Shown here: positions 19,057 to 27,833 of the stretch, one piece after another | How positions within the stretch are numbered: position 1 is the stretch's first letter | How the letters are laid out: each line of letters begins with the position of its first letter | Source of the DNA: Streptomyces massasporeus | GTDB lineage: Bacteria; Actinomycetota; Actinomycetes; Streptomycetales; Streptomycetaceae | Reading direction: 5' to 3' | Length of the DNA: 64,000 nt | Assembly (NCBI RefSeq): GCF_014648995.1 | Contig: NZ_BMSE01000014.1 | Coordinates: 175,058-239,057, forward strand | Position numbers and translations under genes: made by a program | Notes under the pieces: generated by a model | Databases searched by the model: none | What the model saw: the letters and a program-made list of their open reading frames with translations, nothing else | What the model was told of the DNA's origin: nothing

Positions 19057-20233
19057 CCTGGCCATCGTGGCGGAGAAGCTGGACGCCGTCGACGAACTGG
19101 GCGGCAAGCGCGAGGAGTTCGCCCTCGACGACGTTGTCTACCTCGACGGCAACTCGCTGGGCGCGCTGCCCGCCGTGGTGCCCGGCCGGGTGGAGGACGT
19201 CGTACGCCGCCAGTGGGGCGAGCTGCGCATCCGGTCCTGGGAGGAGAGCGGCTGGTGGACGGCGCCCGAGCGGATCGGCGACCGGATCGCCCCGCTGGTC
19301 GGGGCGGCGCCCGGGCAGATCGTCGTGGGCGACTCCACCAGCGTCAACGTCTTCAAGGCGCTCGTGGGCGCGGTGCGGATGGCCGGGGAGGGCCGTGACG
19401 AACTCCTCGTCGACGCGACGACCTTCCCCACCGACGGGTACATCGCCGAGTCCGCCGCCCGCATGACCGGCTGCACCCTGCGGCCCGTGGCCCCGGCGGA
19501 CGTGCCGGGCGCGCTGGGCGAGCGCACCGCCGCCGTCCTCCTCAACCACGTCGACTACCGCACCGGCCGGCTGCACGACCTGCCCGGTCTGACGGCCGCC
19601 GTGCGCGGGGCGGGCGCGGTCGCCGTCTGGGACCTGTGCCACAGCGCGGGCGCGCTGCCGGTCGGACTGGACGAGCACGGCGTGGACCTCGCGGTCGGCT
19701 GCACCTACAAGTACCTGAACGGCGGGCCCGGTTCACCCGCGTACCTGTATGTGCGGCGGGAGCTGCAGGACCGTTTCGACTCGCCGCTGCCCGGGTGGAA
19801 CTCGCACGCCGAGCCCTTCGGGATGCGCACCGGCTACGAACCCGCCCCCGGCGCCCTGCGCGGCCGGGTCGGCACGCCCGACATCCTCTCCATGCTCGCC
19901 CTGGAGGCGGCCCTGGAGGTCTGGGACGGGGTGTCGGTCGAGGCGGTGCGGGCCAAGTCCCTCGCGCTGACGGACTTCTTCCTTCAGTGCGTGACGGCGT
20001 ACGTGCCCGAGGGCCGGGTCGCGTGCGTGACGCCGGTGGCGCACGAGGAGCGGGGCAGCCAGATCGCCCTGCGCTGCGACGACGCCGGCGACGTGATGAA
20101 ACGGCTGATCGAGCGGGGCGTGGTCGGCGACTTCCGGGCGCCGGACGTGCTGCGCTTCGGCTTCACGCCGCTGTACGTCGGGTTCGCCGACGTGGAGCGG
20201 GCCGCGCGGGTGCTGGCGCGGACGCTGGCCTGA
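19049..20233 (+). CDS. kynU: Kynureninase
   Basis: PLP enzyme cleaving kynurenine to anthranilate and alanine; 394 aa, close to the usual 400-420. It opens with VVYLDGNSLGALP and has RSWEESGWWTAPERIGD, VVGDSTSVNVFKAL and FPTDGYIAES. The PLP site is VAVWDLCHSAGALPVGL and K221 in GCTYKYLNGGPGSPAYLYV, followed by PLPGWNSHAEPFGM and RGRVGTPDILSMLAL. Translation starts inside the end of kynA. It is followed by a perfect 12-bp hairpin, so the two-gene kynA-kynU unit seems to end here and the formamidase-like gene has its own promoter. Confidence 0.95.
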   Translation: MSDLAIVAEKLDAVDELGGKREEFALDDVVYLDGNSLGALPAVVPGRVEDVVRRQWGELRIRSWEESGWWTAPERIGDRIAPLVGAAPGQIVVGDSTSVNVFKALVGAVRMAGEGRDELLVDATTFPTDGYIAESAARMTGCTLRPVAPADVPGALGERTAAVLLNHVDYRTGRLHDLPGLTAAVRGAGAVAVWDLCHSAGALPVGLDEHGVDLAVGCTYKYLNGGPGSPAYLYVRRELQDRFDSPLPGWNSHAEPFGMRTGYEPAPGALRGRVGTPDILSMLALEAALEVWDGVSVEAVRAKSLALTDFFLQCVTAYVPEGRVACVTPVAHEERGSQIALRCDDAGDVMKRLIERGVVGDFRAPDVLRFGFTPLYVGFADVERAARVLARTLA

Positions 20234-20240
20234 GCGGCGG

Positions 20241-20275
20241 CGGGGCCGGGACGCCCCGGTGGTGTCCCGGCCCCG
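20241..20275 (+). terminator. Hairpin terminator of kynAU
   Basis: CGGGGCCGGGAC (20241-20252) and GTCCCGGCCCCG (20264-20275) form a perfect 12-bp stem with an 11-nt loop. Confidence 0.7.
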
Positions 20276-20408
20276 CGGTGCCCGTCCGGTCTTCACCGAG
20301 GGTGACATCCGCATGTCCGCGCATGTCACGCGCCTGGTACCGTCCCGGCCAACGGCTGAGACCCTCAACTGGGCGGCCGCGTACGGTTCATCGCTGGAAG
20401 GTTGGAGC

Positions 20409-21272
20409 ATGACGGACGACGTCGCAGCAGCACGGGCCGCTGCCGAGGAGAAGTCGGCTTTCTCCCACGCGCCCGTCGACCCCGACGCCACCGCGGCCTA
20501 CGGCGACCACCCCGACCAGGTGATCGACTTCTTCGCCCCGCGCCGGGCCGGCGGCCCCGGGCCCGCGCCGGTCGTCTTCGTCCTGCACGGCGGTGCCTGG
20601 CGGGCCCCCTACGACCGGCGCCACATCAGCCCCTTCGCGGACTTCCTCGCCCGCCGCGGGTTCGCCGTGGCCAGTGCCGAGTACCGGCGCGGCGGCGCCG
20701 ACGACACCGTCGCCGGCCGCTGGCCCGAGACCTTCGACGACATCGCCGCGGCGCTGGACGCCCTCCCGGCGCTGGTACGGGAGGTGCTGCCGCAGGCCGA
20801 CCCGCGCCGTACGGTCCTCACCGGCCACTCGGCGGGCGGGCATCTCGCGCTGTGGGGTGCCGCCCGGCACGTCCTGCCGGCCGACTCGCCCTGGCGGGGC
20901 GGCAGCCCGGCGACGCTGCGCGGCGTCGTCGCCCTCGCCCCGATCGCCGACCTCGCGATCGCCGACAAGCTGGACGTGTGCGGGGGCGCCGCGCGTCAAC
21001 TTCTGGGCGGGGACGAGAACTTCGCGGAGCGCCAGCCGTACGCGGACCCGGCGCTGCTGCTGCCCACCGGCATCGCCACCACTCTCGTCCAGGGCCGCAC
21101 GGACGTCGATGTGCCGCAGGCCGTCGCCGAGTCGTACGCGGAGGCGGCGGCGAAGGCCGGGGAGATGGTGGGGGTGACGCTGCTGGAGGACGTGGGGCAC
21201 TTCCCGCTCATCGACCCGGCGGCGGACGCGTGCGCGGTGGTCGTGGAGGAGATCGCGCAGCTGGCCTGGTGA
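20409..21272 (+). CDS. Alpha/beta hydrolase, probable kynurenine formamidase
   Basis: A 287-aa serine hydrolase with the oxyanion motif HGGAW (from H60) and nucleophile elbow GHSAGGH (S141). A late aspartate in QGRTDVDVP and histidine in EDVGHFPLID complete the triad. HGGxW plus GHSAGGH is the pattern of arylformamidases, which hydrolyse N-formylkynurenine to kynurenine, exactly the step missing between the two genes upstream. The homologous trio in S. coelicolor has been reported to convert tryptophan to anthranilate. Without the context a generic esterase would be the call. The ATG has GGAAGG 7 nt upstream; the longer in-frame start at 20259 was rejected. Confidence 0.82.
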   Translation: MTDDVAAARAAAEEKSAFSHAPVDPDATAAYGDHPDQVIDFFAPRRAGGPGPAPVVFVLHGGAWRAPYDRRHISPFADFLARRGFAVASAEYRRGGADDTVAGRWPETFDDIAAALDALPALVREVLPQADPRRTVLTGHSAGGHLALWGAARHVLPADSPWRGGSPATLRGVVALAPIADLAIADKLDVCGGAARQLLGGDENFAERQPYADPALLLPTGIATTLVQGRTDVDVPQAVAESYAEAAAKAGEMVGVTLLEDVGHFPLIDPAADACAVVVEEIAQLAW

Positions 21273-21338
21273 GCACCGCGGCGCGGCCGTCGCCGGCAGC
21301 GCCCTCGGCGGGTCCGTCGGAGCAGGCCCCGGTCATAC

Positions 21339-21358
21339 CCGTAGTACCTGAGAGCTAC
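21339..21358. promoter_or_regulatory. GTAGTACCTGAG motif, shared candidate operator 1
   Basis: GTAGTACCTGAGAGCTAC at 21341-21358 has GTAG and CTAC arms; the same GTAGTACCT(C/G)AG core recurs at 25729-25740 before the second two-component system. Both precede operons ending in paralogous NarL-type regulators. Confidence 0.4.
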
Positions 21359-21459
21359 ACGGCAGATGGGTTCCTGAGCGTGACGCGGACGAGGTCGCCC
21401 GCTCCGTAACTTCCCTTCCATGCAGACCCGATGGCCGGGTGCGCTGGAGGGGGACGACC

Positions 21460-22461
21460 ATGGGGTCCGCACCGAAGTACCGTCGTGCCGACGGCGGCAG
21501 ACGCCGCGCCGGGCGATGGCGTCGCGCCGCGCTCGCCGCCCTCGTCACGGGCGCCGTGGTCCTGCCCCTCTCCGCGGCCGTGCGACCGGAGACCCCCGCA
21601 CCGGCCCCCGCCTCCCTCACGCCCCTCGGCGCGGCGACGCTCGACGAGGCCTACGCCGCCAACCGGGCCAACGCCGCCGAGGCGTCCCGCATGGCCGCCG
21701 CCCACCACGACCGCAGCCGGGCCGCGACGGACCGCCGGCTGGCCGCCCCCACCCGGCACCTGCTCCACTTCGACGGCCGCGGCTCCGGCCGGGTGACGGA
21801 GGTCCTCGGCGACCTCGCCCGGGCCGACCGCGTCGCCGTCCTCGTCCCCGGCTCCGACACGGGCCTCGACACCTACGGCCGGTTCCACGCCGCGGCCTCC
21901 GCCCTGCACCGGCAGCTCGTCCGGCAGGCCCCGGCGGGCACGCGCACCGCGGTCGTGGCCTGGATGGGCTACGAGACGCCGGGCACGGTCAGCACGACGG
22001 TCACGACGACCGGCAGGGCGGAGCAGGCGGCCCCGCGCCTGCGCGCCCTGGTCGCCGACCTGCGCGCGATATCCGGCGAAGGAGCGCGCCTCTCGCTCCT
22101 CTGCCACTCCTACGGCTCGGTCGTCTGCGGCCGTTCCGCGGCCGGGCTCGACGTCGACGACATCGCGCTCGTCGGCAGCCCCGGCACCGGCGCGGACACC
22201 GCCGCCGCCCTGCACACCCGCGCCCGGGTCTGGGCGGGCCGGGGCGGTGACGACTGGGTGGAGAACGTCCCACACCTCGACCTGGACCTGTTCGGCACCA
22301 CGGTCGGTTTCGGCACCGACCCCGTCTCCCCGGCCTTCGGCGCCCGGGTCTTCACGGCGGGCGACGGCGGCCACAGCGACTACTTCAGACCCGGCTCGAC
22401 CTCCCTGACCAACCTGGCCCGGATCGTCCTGGGCGAGACCGAGGCGGTGACCCATGACTGA
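21460..22461 (+). CDS. Secreted or membrane-anchored alpha/beta hydrolase (DUF1023 type)
   Basis: A 333-aa protein. A basic N-terminus (RRRAGRWRR) precedes a hydrophobic segment AALAALVTGAVVLPLSAAV, a signal peptide or anchor, so the enzyme is probably extracytoplasmic. The DUF1023 core follows: VAVLVPGSDTGLDTYGRFHA, VVAWMGYETPG, the nucleophile region LSLLCHSYGSVVCG (serine in CHSYG) and DDIALVGSPGTGADTA, with a late histidine in GDGGHSDYF. The ATG has GGAGGGGG 7 nt upstream. It overlaps the acyltransferase start by 8 nt and heads a probable four-gene operon (hydrolase, acyltransferase, kinase, regulator). Substrate unknown; lipid or ester cleavage is inferred. Confidence 0.85.
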   Translation: MGSAPKYRRADGGRRRAGRWRRAALAALVTGAVVLPLSAAVRPETPAPAPASLTPLGAATLDEAYAANRANAAEASRMAAAHHDRSRAATDRRLAAPTRHLLHFDGRGSGRVTEVLGDLARADRVAVLVPGSDTGLDTYGRFHAAASALHRQLVRQAPAGTRTAVVAWMGYETPGTVSTTVTTTGRAEQAAPRLRALVADLRAISGEGARLSLLCHSYGSVVCGRSAAGLDVDDIALVGSPGTGADTAAALHTRARVWAGRGGDDWVENVPHLDLDLFGTTVGFGTDPVSPAFGARVFTAGDGGHSDYFRPGSTSLTNLARIVLGETEAVTHD

Positions 22462-23659
22462 CATCGGCGTACGCGCCGTCCGGCAGGGAGTGCGCCGCCG
22501 CGCCGACCGCATCGGCGCGGCCACCCCGCCCGGCCGCGACCGGGCCGTGGACGCCCTGCGGGGGGTCGCCGTCCTCGGCGTCGTCCTCGGGCACTGGCTC
22601 GTCACCGCCCTGGTCTCCGACGGCCGCACCCTGCGCACGGCGAGCCCTCTGCAGCACATGCCCTGGCTGGCGCCCATCTCCTGGATGTTCCAGACACTCG
22701 CCGTGTTCTTCCTGGTCGGGGGCCATGTCGCCACCCGCGGCCACGCCTCGGCCCGTGACCGGGGGGTGCCGTACCACCAGTGGCTGACGGGCCGTCTGAC
22801 CCGGCTGTTCAAGCCGGTCGCGGCCGTCCTCGGCCTGTGGACGGTGGCCGCGCTCGCCCTGCTGCTGTCGGGCACCGAGTTCGGCACGGTCCGCACGCTG
22901 GTGAAACTGGCCCTCGCCCCGCTGTGGTTCCTCCTGGTGTTCGCGGGCCTGACGGCGGCGACCCCGCTGCTCACCCGGCTCAACCCCCTCTGGCCCCTGG
23001 CCGTCGTGCTCCACGTCGACCTGCTGCGCTTCGGCCTGGGCGGCCCCTCCTGGCTGGGCTGGGTGAACGTGGCGGCGGCCTGGGCGGTGCCGTACACGCT
23101 GGGCGCGGCCTGGACCCGCGGCGAGCTGGAGCGCCGCCGAGCGGGATGGATCCTGCTGGGGGCCGGGGCGGCGGCGACCGCGGCGCTCGTCGCATGGGCG
23201 GGCTATCCGGCGGCGATGGTCGGCGTCCCGGGCGGTGGCATGTCCAACCTGGACCCGCCCTCGCTGGCCGTTGTCACGTTCGGCCTGGCCCAGTGCGGTC
23301 TCGCCCTGCTGCTGCGCGAGCGCCTGCGGCACGCGATGCGCAGGCCCGTGGTGTGGGCGGCGGTGGCGCTCGTCAACCTCTCCGCGATGACCGTCTTCCT
23401 CTGGCACCAGACGGCCCTGATGGCCACGACCGCCACCGGCCTCCTCGCCGGCCGGCTGCCCGGCCTGCACACCCCGCCCGACGGGCTCGGCTGGGTCGGT
23501 GTCCGGCTGCTGTGGCTGCCCGTGTTCGCACTCGCCCTCGCGGTCTGCTGGGCCGCCTTCCGCTCCTTCGAACGTGGCGGCGGGGGCCGCAGGTCGCGGG
23601 TGGTGCGGGCGCACCGCCCGTCCGACCGGGGCACAGCGGCGAAGGCGCGACATGTCTAG
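22454..23659 (+). CDS. Integral membrane acyltransferase (Acyltransferase_3)
   Basis: A 401-aa protein with about ten membrane helices. The family opening is RDRAVDALRGVAVLGVVLGHW, with the catalytic-type histidine in LGHW, followed by TLAVFFLVGGHVA and the later VFLWHQTALM. Such proteins move acyl groups from cytoplasmic donors to sugars or peptides of the envelope (the OafA/NodX superfamily). Its ATG overlaps the upstream hydrolase stop by 8 nt, and the kinase downstream overlaps its own stop by 8 nt, so the four genes are tightly coupled. An acylating and a deacylating enzyme side by side suggest envelope acylation control; acceptor unknown. Confidence 0.85.
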   Translation: MTDIGVRAVRQGVRRRADRIGAATPPGRDRAVDALRGVAVLGVVLGHWLVTALVSDGRTLRTASPLQHMPWLAPISWMFQTLAVFFLVGGHVATRGHASARDRGVPYHQWLTGRLTRLFKPVAAVLGLWTVAALALLLSGTEFGTVRTLVKLALAPLWFLLVFAGLTAATPLLTRLNPLWPLAVVLHVDLLRFGLGGPSWLGWVNVAAAWAVPYTLGAAWTRGELERRRAGWILLGAGAAATAALVAWAGYPAAMVGVPGGGMSNLDPPSLAVVTFGLAQCGLALLLRERLRHAMRRPVVWAAVALVNLSAMTVFLWHQTALMATTATGLLAGRLPGLHTPPDGLGWVGVRLLWLPVFALALAVCWAAFRSFERGGGGRRSRVVRAHRPSDRGTAAKARHV

Positions 23660-25028
23660 GCTGGGCCGCGTGACGGACACGGGGGTGGGCCGCGCGCCGC
23701 GAGCGCGCGTCACGGGCTGGCTGCGGGCACTGCGCGGGGACCTGTGGACCGTCCGGGTGGACCCGTTGCCGCCCTCCACCTGGATGCGCTGGCTGCCGCA
23801 CGGGCTGCTGTGCCTGGCCGCGTTCGGTGTTGTGCTCGGTGGCGCGGGCGATCTCGGGGACAACGGGCACCTGGCTCCCGGCCTGGCCCTCGTGGCGGCG
23901 ACCGGACAGGGCAGCGCCGTGGTGCTGGCGATGTGGCGGCCGGTGCCGGCGTGGTGGCTGTCCCTGGGGGTGTTCACCCTGATCGCCGTCACGGTGCGCA
24001 CCCGCATGGGCTTCGACCTGGAGACCTACACCTGGCCGTGGACCGCCGCCGGAATCATCGCCGAGCTGCTCGTGCTGCTGCTGCTCGCGCTGCGGGTGCC
24101 CACCCGCGCGGCGGTGGCGGCCCTGGCGGTGACCGCGTTCGCCACCTGGGTCTTCGAAAGCCTGTGGACCGGGGAGCCCTACGACACCACCGGCGTCCTC
24201 GCGATCTCCCTGTTCACCATCGTCGTGATACTCGGCAGCGCGCTCAGGGGCCGCCGCGAAGCCCGCGCCCAGCTCGTCGAGCAGACCACGCTCACCGCCG
24301 AGGAACGCACCCGGCGCACCCTCCTGGAGGAGCGCAGCCGCATCGCGAGGGAGCTGCACGACGTGGTGGCCCACCACATGTCGGTCATCTCCATCCAGGC
24401 GCAGGTCGCCCCGCACCTCGTCGAGAACCCGCCCGACGAGCTCAGGGAGAACCTCGCGGGCATCCGGCAGAACGCGCTGGAGGCACTGATCGAGCTGCGC
24501 CGCGTGCTGGGCGTGCTGCGCTCGGAGCACACCGGGCCGGGGGAGTCGCCCGACGGCTCGGGTGACGGGACCGCACCGCACGCCCCCCAGCCCACGCTCG
24601 ACCGGCTCGACGCGCTGGTGGAGAACACCCGGGCCGTCGGCCGCGAGGTCGTCACCGACATCAACGGCGAGCGGCGCCCGCTGCCGCCCGGCGTGGAGCT
24701 GTCGGCGTACCGGATCGTGCAGGAGGCGCTGAGCAACGCCCTGCGGCACGCACCCGGCGCGAACATCACGGTCCGCCTCACGTACGAGACGGACGGCCTG
24801 GAGGTGGAGATCGTCAACGGCCGCCCGAGCGCCCCGCCCCCGCCGTCGACGGGCGCGGGGCACGGACTGCTCGGCATGCGGGAGCGGGTCGCGATGCTCG
24901 GCGGCACCATGACCGCGCACCCGTGGCACTGGGACGGCTTCAAGGTCACCGCCTTCCTCCCGGACACCCCGCCCGCCGACACCCCGGGCACCGACCACCC
25001 CACGGCCCCCAGGAAAGGGACCTCATGA
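23652..25028 (+). CDS. Two-component sensor histidine kinase, NarL/DesK type (copy 1)
   Basis: A 458-aa kinase. About six membrane helices lie at residues 45-200, with little external sequence, so it likely senses within the membrane. A coiled linker (EQTTLTAEERTRRTLLEERS) leads to the HisKA_3 box IARELHDVVAHHMSV with H236. The ATPase part has the N box AYRIVQEALSNALRHA and the G box GAGHGLLGMRERVAMLGG. The ATG at 23652 has GAAGG 6 nt upstream and overlaps the acyltransferase stop; GTG 23670, 7 nt after a TAGGCT box, is an alternative leaderless start. The response-regulator start overlaps its stop (ATGA). It is paralogous to the kinase at 25807. Confidence 0.9.
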   Translation: MSRLGRVTDTGVGRAPRARVTGWLRALRGDLWTVRVDPLPPSTWMRWLPHGLLCLAAFGVVLGGAGDLGDNGHLAPGLALVAATGQGSAVVLAMWRPVPAWWLSLGVFTLIAVTVRTRMGFDLETYTWPWTAAGIIAELLVLLLLALRVPTRAAVAALAVTAFATWVFESLWTGEPYDTTGVLAISLFTIVVILGSALRGRREARAQLVEQTTLTAEERTRRTLLEERSRIARELHDVVAHHMSVISIQAQVAPHLVENPPDELRENLAGIRQNALEALIELRRVLGVLRSEHTGPGESPDGSGDGTAPHAPQPTLDRLDALVENTRAVGREVVTDINGERRPLPPGVELSAYRIVQEALSNALRHAPGANITVRLTYETDGLEVEIVNGRPSAPPPPSTGAGHGLLGMRERVAMLGGTMTAHPWHWDGFKVTAFLPDTPPADTPGTDHPTAPRKGTS

Positions 25029-25708
25029 CGAGCGGTACCGGCCACCCCATCCGGGTTCTCATCGTCGACGACCAGGCGATGGTCCGGCAGGGCTTCACCG
25101 TGCTGCTCGGCGTCCAGCCCGACATAGAGGTCGTCGGCGAGGCGAAGGACGGCGAAGGCGGCATCGCGAAGGCCGCCGAGACCCTCCCCGACGTCGTCCT
25201 CATGGACATCCGCATGCCCGGCATCGGCGGCATCGAGGCGACCGAGCGCATCACGGCCGCGCACCCGGACATCAAGGTGCTGGTGCTCACCACCTTCGAC
25301 CTCGACGAGTACGTGTACGACGCGCTGCGCGCCGGAGCCTCCGGGTTCCTGCTGAAGGACGCCTCGGCGGAGCAGCTCGCCGAGGCGGTCCGGGTGGTCG
25401 CCGCCGGGGAGGCGCTGCTCGCCCCGGTCATCACCCGCAAGCTGATCGCCGAGTTCTCGCGGCTCGACGGCAAGCCGCGCTCCCCGCTCAAGGAACGCGT
25501 CGGCGACCTGACCGAGCGGGAGACGGAGGTGCTCGCGCTGATCGCGCAGGGCCTGTCGAACGCGGAGATCGCCCGGCACCTGTATGTGGCCGAGCAGACG
25601 GTGAAGACCCACGTGGGCCGGATCCTGGTGAAACTGGGCCTCAGGGACCGGACCCAGGCGGCGGTGTTCGCCTACGAGTCGGGGCTGGTGCGGCCGTCGG
25701 GGTACTGA
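25025..25708 (+). CDS. NarL/LuxR-family response regulator (copy 1)
   Basis: A 227-aa regulator. The receiver domain has the acidic pocket VDDQ (15-16), phospho-acceptor D61 in VVLMDIRMPG, T in LVLTTFDLDEYV and K in GFLLKDASA. The DNA-binding part has LTERETEVLALIAQGLSNAE and VKTHVGRILVKLGLRDR. It is the partner of the kinase encoded immediately upstream with a 4-nt overlap. Likely targets include its own operon; GTAGTACCTGAG upstream of the operon is a candidate site. It is closely similar to the regulator at 27144. Confidence 0.93.
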   Translation: MTSGTGHPIRVLIVDDQAMVRQGFTVLLGVQPDIEVVGEAKDGEGGIAKAAETLPDVVLMDIRMPGIGGIEATERITAAHPDIKVLVLTTFDLDEYVYDALRAGASGFLLKDASAEQLAEAVRVVAAGEALLAPVITRKLIAEFSRLDGKPRSPLKERVGDLTERETEVLALIAQGLSNAEIARHLYVAEQTVKTHVGRILVKLGLRDRTQAAVFAYESGLVRPSGY

Positions 25709-25728
25709 AGGGTGGCCGGCGGGGCCCC

Positions 25729-25740
25729 GTAGTACCTCAG
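25729..25740. promoter_or_regulatory. GTAGTACCTCAG motif, shared candidate operator 2
   Basis: Matches the motif at 21341-21352 at 11 of 12 positions and lies 67 bp before the second kinase start. Confidence 0.4.
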
Positions 25741-25793
25741 GGGGACGCCCAGGAACCCCTCTCCAAGGGGACGACCGGGACTCGGGGGCCGCA

Positions 25794-25799
25794 TACCGT
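25794..25799 (+). promoter_or_regulatory. -10 box of a leaderless promoter for the second kinase gene
   Basis: TACCGT followed by 7 nt and the GTG at 25807. Confidence 0.45.
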
Positions 25800-25806
25800 T
25801 CTGTAC

Positions 25807-27147
25807 GTGACCGAGACGACCCACATACAGACCACGCCGCAGGGGGACGGGGCCAAGCAGCACAGCCCCGAGTACCGGGTGGCCGTGGACTCCCTGCGCG
25901 GGCTGCGGCAGGACCTGATCCACGACGCCTTCGCCTACCGGCCGCTGCCGGGCCGGCGCACGGACGGGCGGTTCGCCCGGCGACTGCCCGGCCGGCTGCG
26001 GGAGTACACGGCCTGGACGCCGCACGCCCTGATCGTTGCGGCGGCCCTGATCAGCCTGGCACTCGCCACCGTCGACACCGGTGGGCCGGCCGTGCTGACG
26101 GGTCTGTTCTGCGCGGTTCCCGTCCTGCTGACCATGGTGCGGCCGGTGGGAGCGTTCTGGGCGTCCATGGTCTCCACCCCGATCGTCGCCGTGCTCGGCA
26201 GTCGCTGGGGCGAATGGCCCTGGGCACCCGGCGGCTTCGCCTGCCATCTGACCGTGCTGACGGTCGTGGCCATGCGCACCAGGCCGCGTGCGGCCGGGTG
26301 GATGTGGGTGCTGACGGGGGTGTACGCCCTCCTCGCGGACGCCGGCATCGGCCCGACCAACACGTACGGCACCAACTCCGGCGCCATGCTGGTCATCTCG
26401 GCGATGATCCTGCTCTGCGTCACCGTCTGGCACACCCGGCGCCACGCCGAGCAGGAGGTCACCGCCCAGCAGACGGTCACCGCGCACGAGCGCTCCCGCC
26501 GCACCCTGCTGGAGGAGCGCACCACCATCGCCCGCGAGCTGCACGACGTGGTCGCCCACCACATGTCGGTCGTCGCCATCCAGGCGGAGGCCGCGCCGTA
26601 CCGGGTGGAGAACCCGCCGCCGGAGCTGGAGAAGGCGTTCGCCACGATCCGGGAGAACGCGGTGGCGGCCCTGACCGAACTGCGCCGGGTGCTCGGCGTC
26701 GTCCGCGCCGAGGACTACGAGGTCCCGGACGCCCCGCAGCCCACGCTCGCCGACCTGGACGGACTGCTGGCCAATGTCCGGGAGGCCGGGCTGATCGTGG
26801 AGAAGACGGTGACGGGCGCGGTGCGGGAGCTGCCGCAGGGCGTGGAGCTGTCGGCGTACCGCATCGTGCAGGAGGCCCTGAGCAACACCCTGCGGCACGC
26901 GCCGGGGGCCACCGCCCGGGTCGAGATCGGGTACGTGCTCGGCGGCCTGGGGTTGCGCGTGGTCAACGACGCTCCGCCCAACCCGAGCCTCATCAAGCCC
27001 TCGCCCGGCGCCGGACACGGCATCACGGGCATGCGGGAGCGGGTGACGATGCTGACCGGCGAGATGACGGCCGGCGGCACGGAGGACGGAGGATACGAGG
27101 TGACGGTGTTCCTGCCGGTCGCCCTGCCGGGCGAGGACGACGCATGA
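25807..27147 (+). CDS. Two-component sensor histidine kinase, NarL/DesK type (copy 2)
   Basis: A 446-aa paralogue of the kinase at 23652. A 70-residue hydrophilic N-terminus precedes about six membrane helices (72-208), then the HisKA_3 box IARELHDVVAHHMSV with H246, AYRIVQEALSNTLRHA and GAGHGITGMRERVTML. The dimerisation and ATPase regions are almost identical to copy 1, whereas the membrane parts differ, so the two probably sense different cues. The GTG start appears leaderless. Its regulator overlaps by 4 nt. Confidence 0.92.
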   Translation: MTETTHIQTTPQGDGAKQHSPEYRVAVDSLRGLRQDLIHDAFAYRPLPGRRTDGRFARRLPGRLREYTAWTPHALIVAAALISLALATVDTGGPAVLTGLFCAVPVLLTMVRPVGAFWASMVSTPIVAVLGSRWGEWPWAPGGFACHLTVLTVVAMRTRPRAAGWMWVLTGVYALLADAGIGPTNTYGTNSGAMLVISAMILLCVTVWHTRRHAEQEVTAQQTVTAHERSRRTLLEERTTIARELHDVVAHHMSVVAIQAEAAPYRVENPPPELEKAFATIRENAVAALTELRRVLGVVRAEDYEVPDAPQPTLADLDGLLANVREAGLIVEKTVTGAVRELPQGVELSAYRIVQEALSNTLRHAPGATARVEIGYVLGGLGLRVVNDAPPNPSLIKPSPGAGHGITGMRERVTMLTGEMTAGGTEDGGYEVTVFLPVALPGEDDA

Positions 27148-27809
27148 CCATCCGGGTCCTGATCGCGGACGACCAGATGATGGTGCGCGAGGGCTTCTCG
27201 GTCCTGCTGAACGCGATGCCGGACATCGAGGTCGTCGGCGAGGCGGTGAACGGCCGTGAGGCCGTCGCCAAGGTGCGCGAGCTCGCCCCGGACGTGGTGC
27301 TGATGGACATCCGCATGCCCGAGCTGAACGGCATCGAGGCGACCCGCGAGATCGTCGCCGCCGACGGCGCGGCGAAGGTGCTGGTGCTCACCACGTTCGA
27401 CCTCGACGAGTACGTGTACCAGGCGCTGCGCGCGGGCGCCTCGGGCTTCCTCCTCAAGGACGCCTCGGCCCGCCAGCTCGCCGACGGGGTGCGGGTGGTG
27501 GCGTCGGGGGAGGCGCTCCTGGCCCCCTCGGTGACCAGGCGCCTGATCACCGAGTTCTCCAAGCTCTCCGAGAAGCCGCGCCTGATGCCCTCCGCGCAGG
27601 CCGCCTACGGGGATCTCACCGAGCGGGAGACGGAGGTGCTCGTCCTCATCGCGCAGGGCCTGTCGAACTCGGAGATCGCGGAGCGGCTGGTGGTCGCCGA
27701 GTCCACGATCAAGACGCACGTCAGCCGGATCCTGGTGAAGCTGGGCCTGCGGGACCGCACCCAGGCGGCGGTGTTCGCGTACGAGGCACGGCTGGTGACG
27801 CCCGGATAG
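27144..27809 (+). CDS. NarL/LuxR-family response regulator (copy 2)
   Basis: A 221-aa regulator with acidic pair D9-D10, phospho-acceptor D55 in VVLMDIRMPE, TTFDLDEYV and FLLKDASA, then an HTH with LTERETEVLVLIAQGLSNSE and IKTHVSRILVKLGLRDR. The recognition helices of copies 1 and 2 are nearly the same (VKTHVGRILVKLGLRDR versus IKTHVSRILVKLGLRDR), so the two regulators may share operators and could cross-talk. ATGA overlap with its kinase. Confidence 0.93.
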   Translation: MTIRVLIADDQMMVREGFSVLLNAMPDIEVVGEAVNGREAVAKVRELAPDVVLMDIRMPELNGIEATREIVAADGAAKVLVLTTFDLDEYVYQALRAGASGFLLKDASARQLADGVRVVASGEALLAPSVTRRLITEFSKLSEKPRLMPSAQAAYGDLTERETEVLVLIAQGLSNSEIAERLVVAESTIKTHVSRILVKLGLRDRTQAAVFAYEARLVTPG

Positions 27810-27833
27810 CCGCGGCCTCGGTCAGCCGTGCGG

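Noticed and set aside
20259..20408. Longer start for the formamidase-like hydrolase
   Set aside because: It would run through the kynAU terminator hairpin; ATG 20409 has a good RBS.
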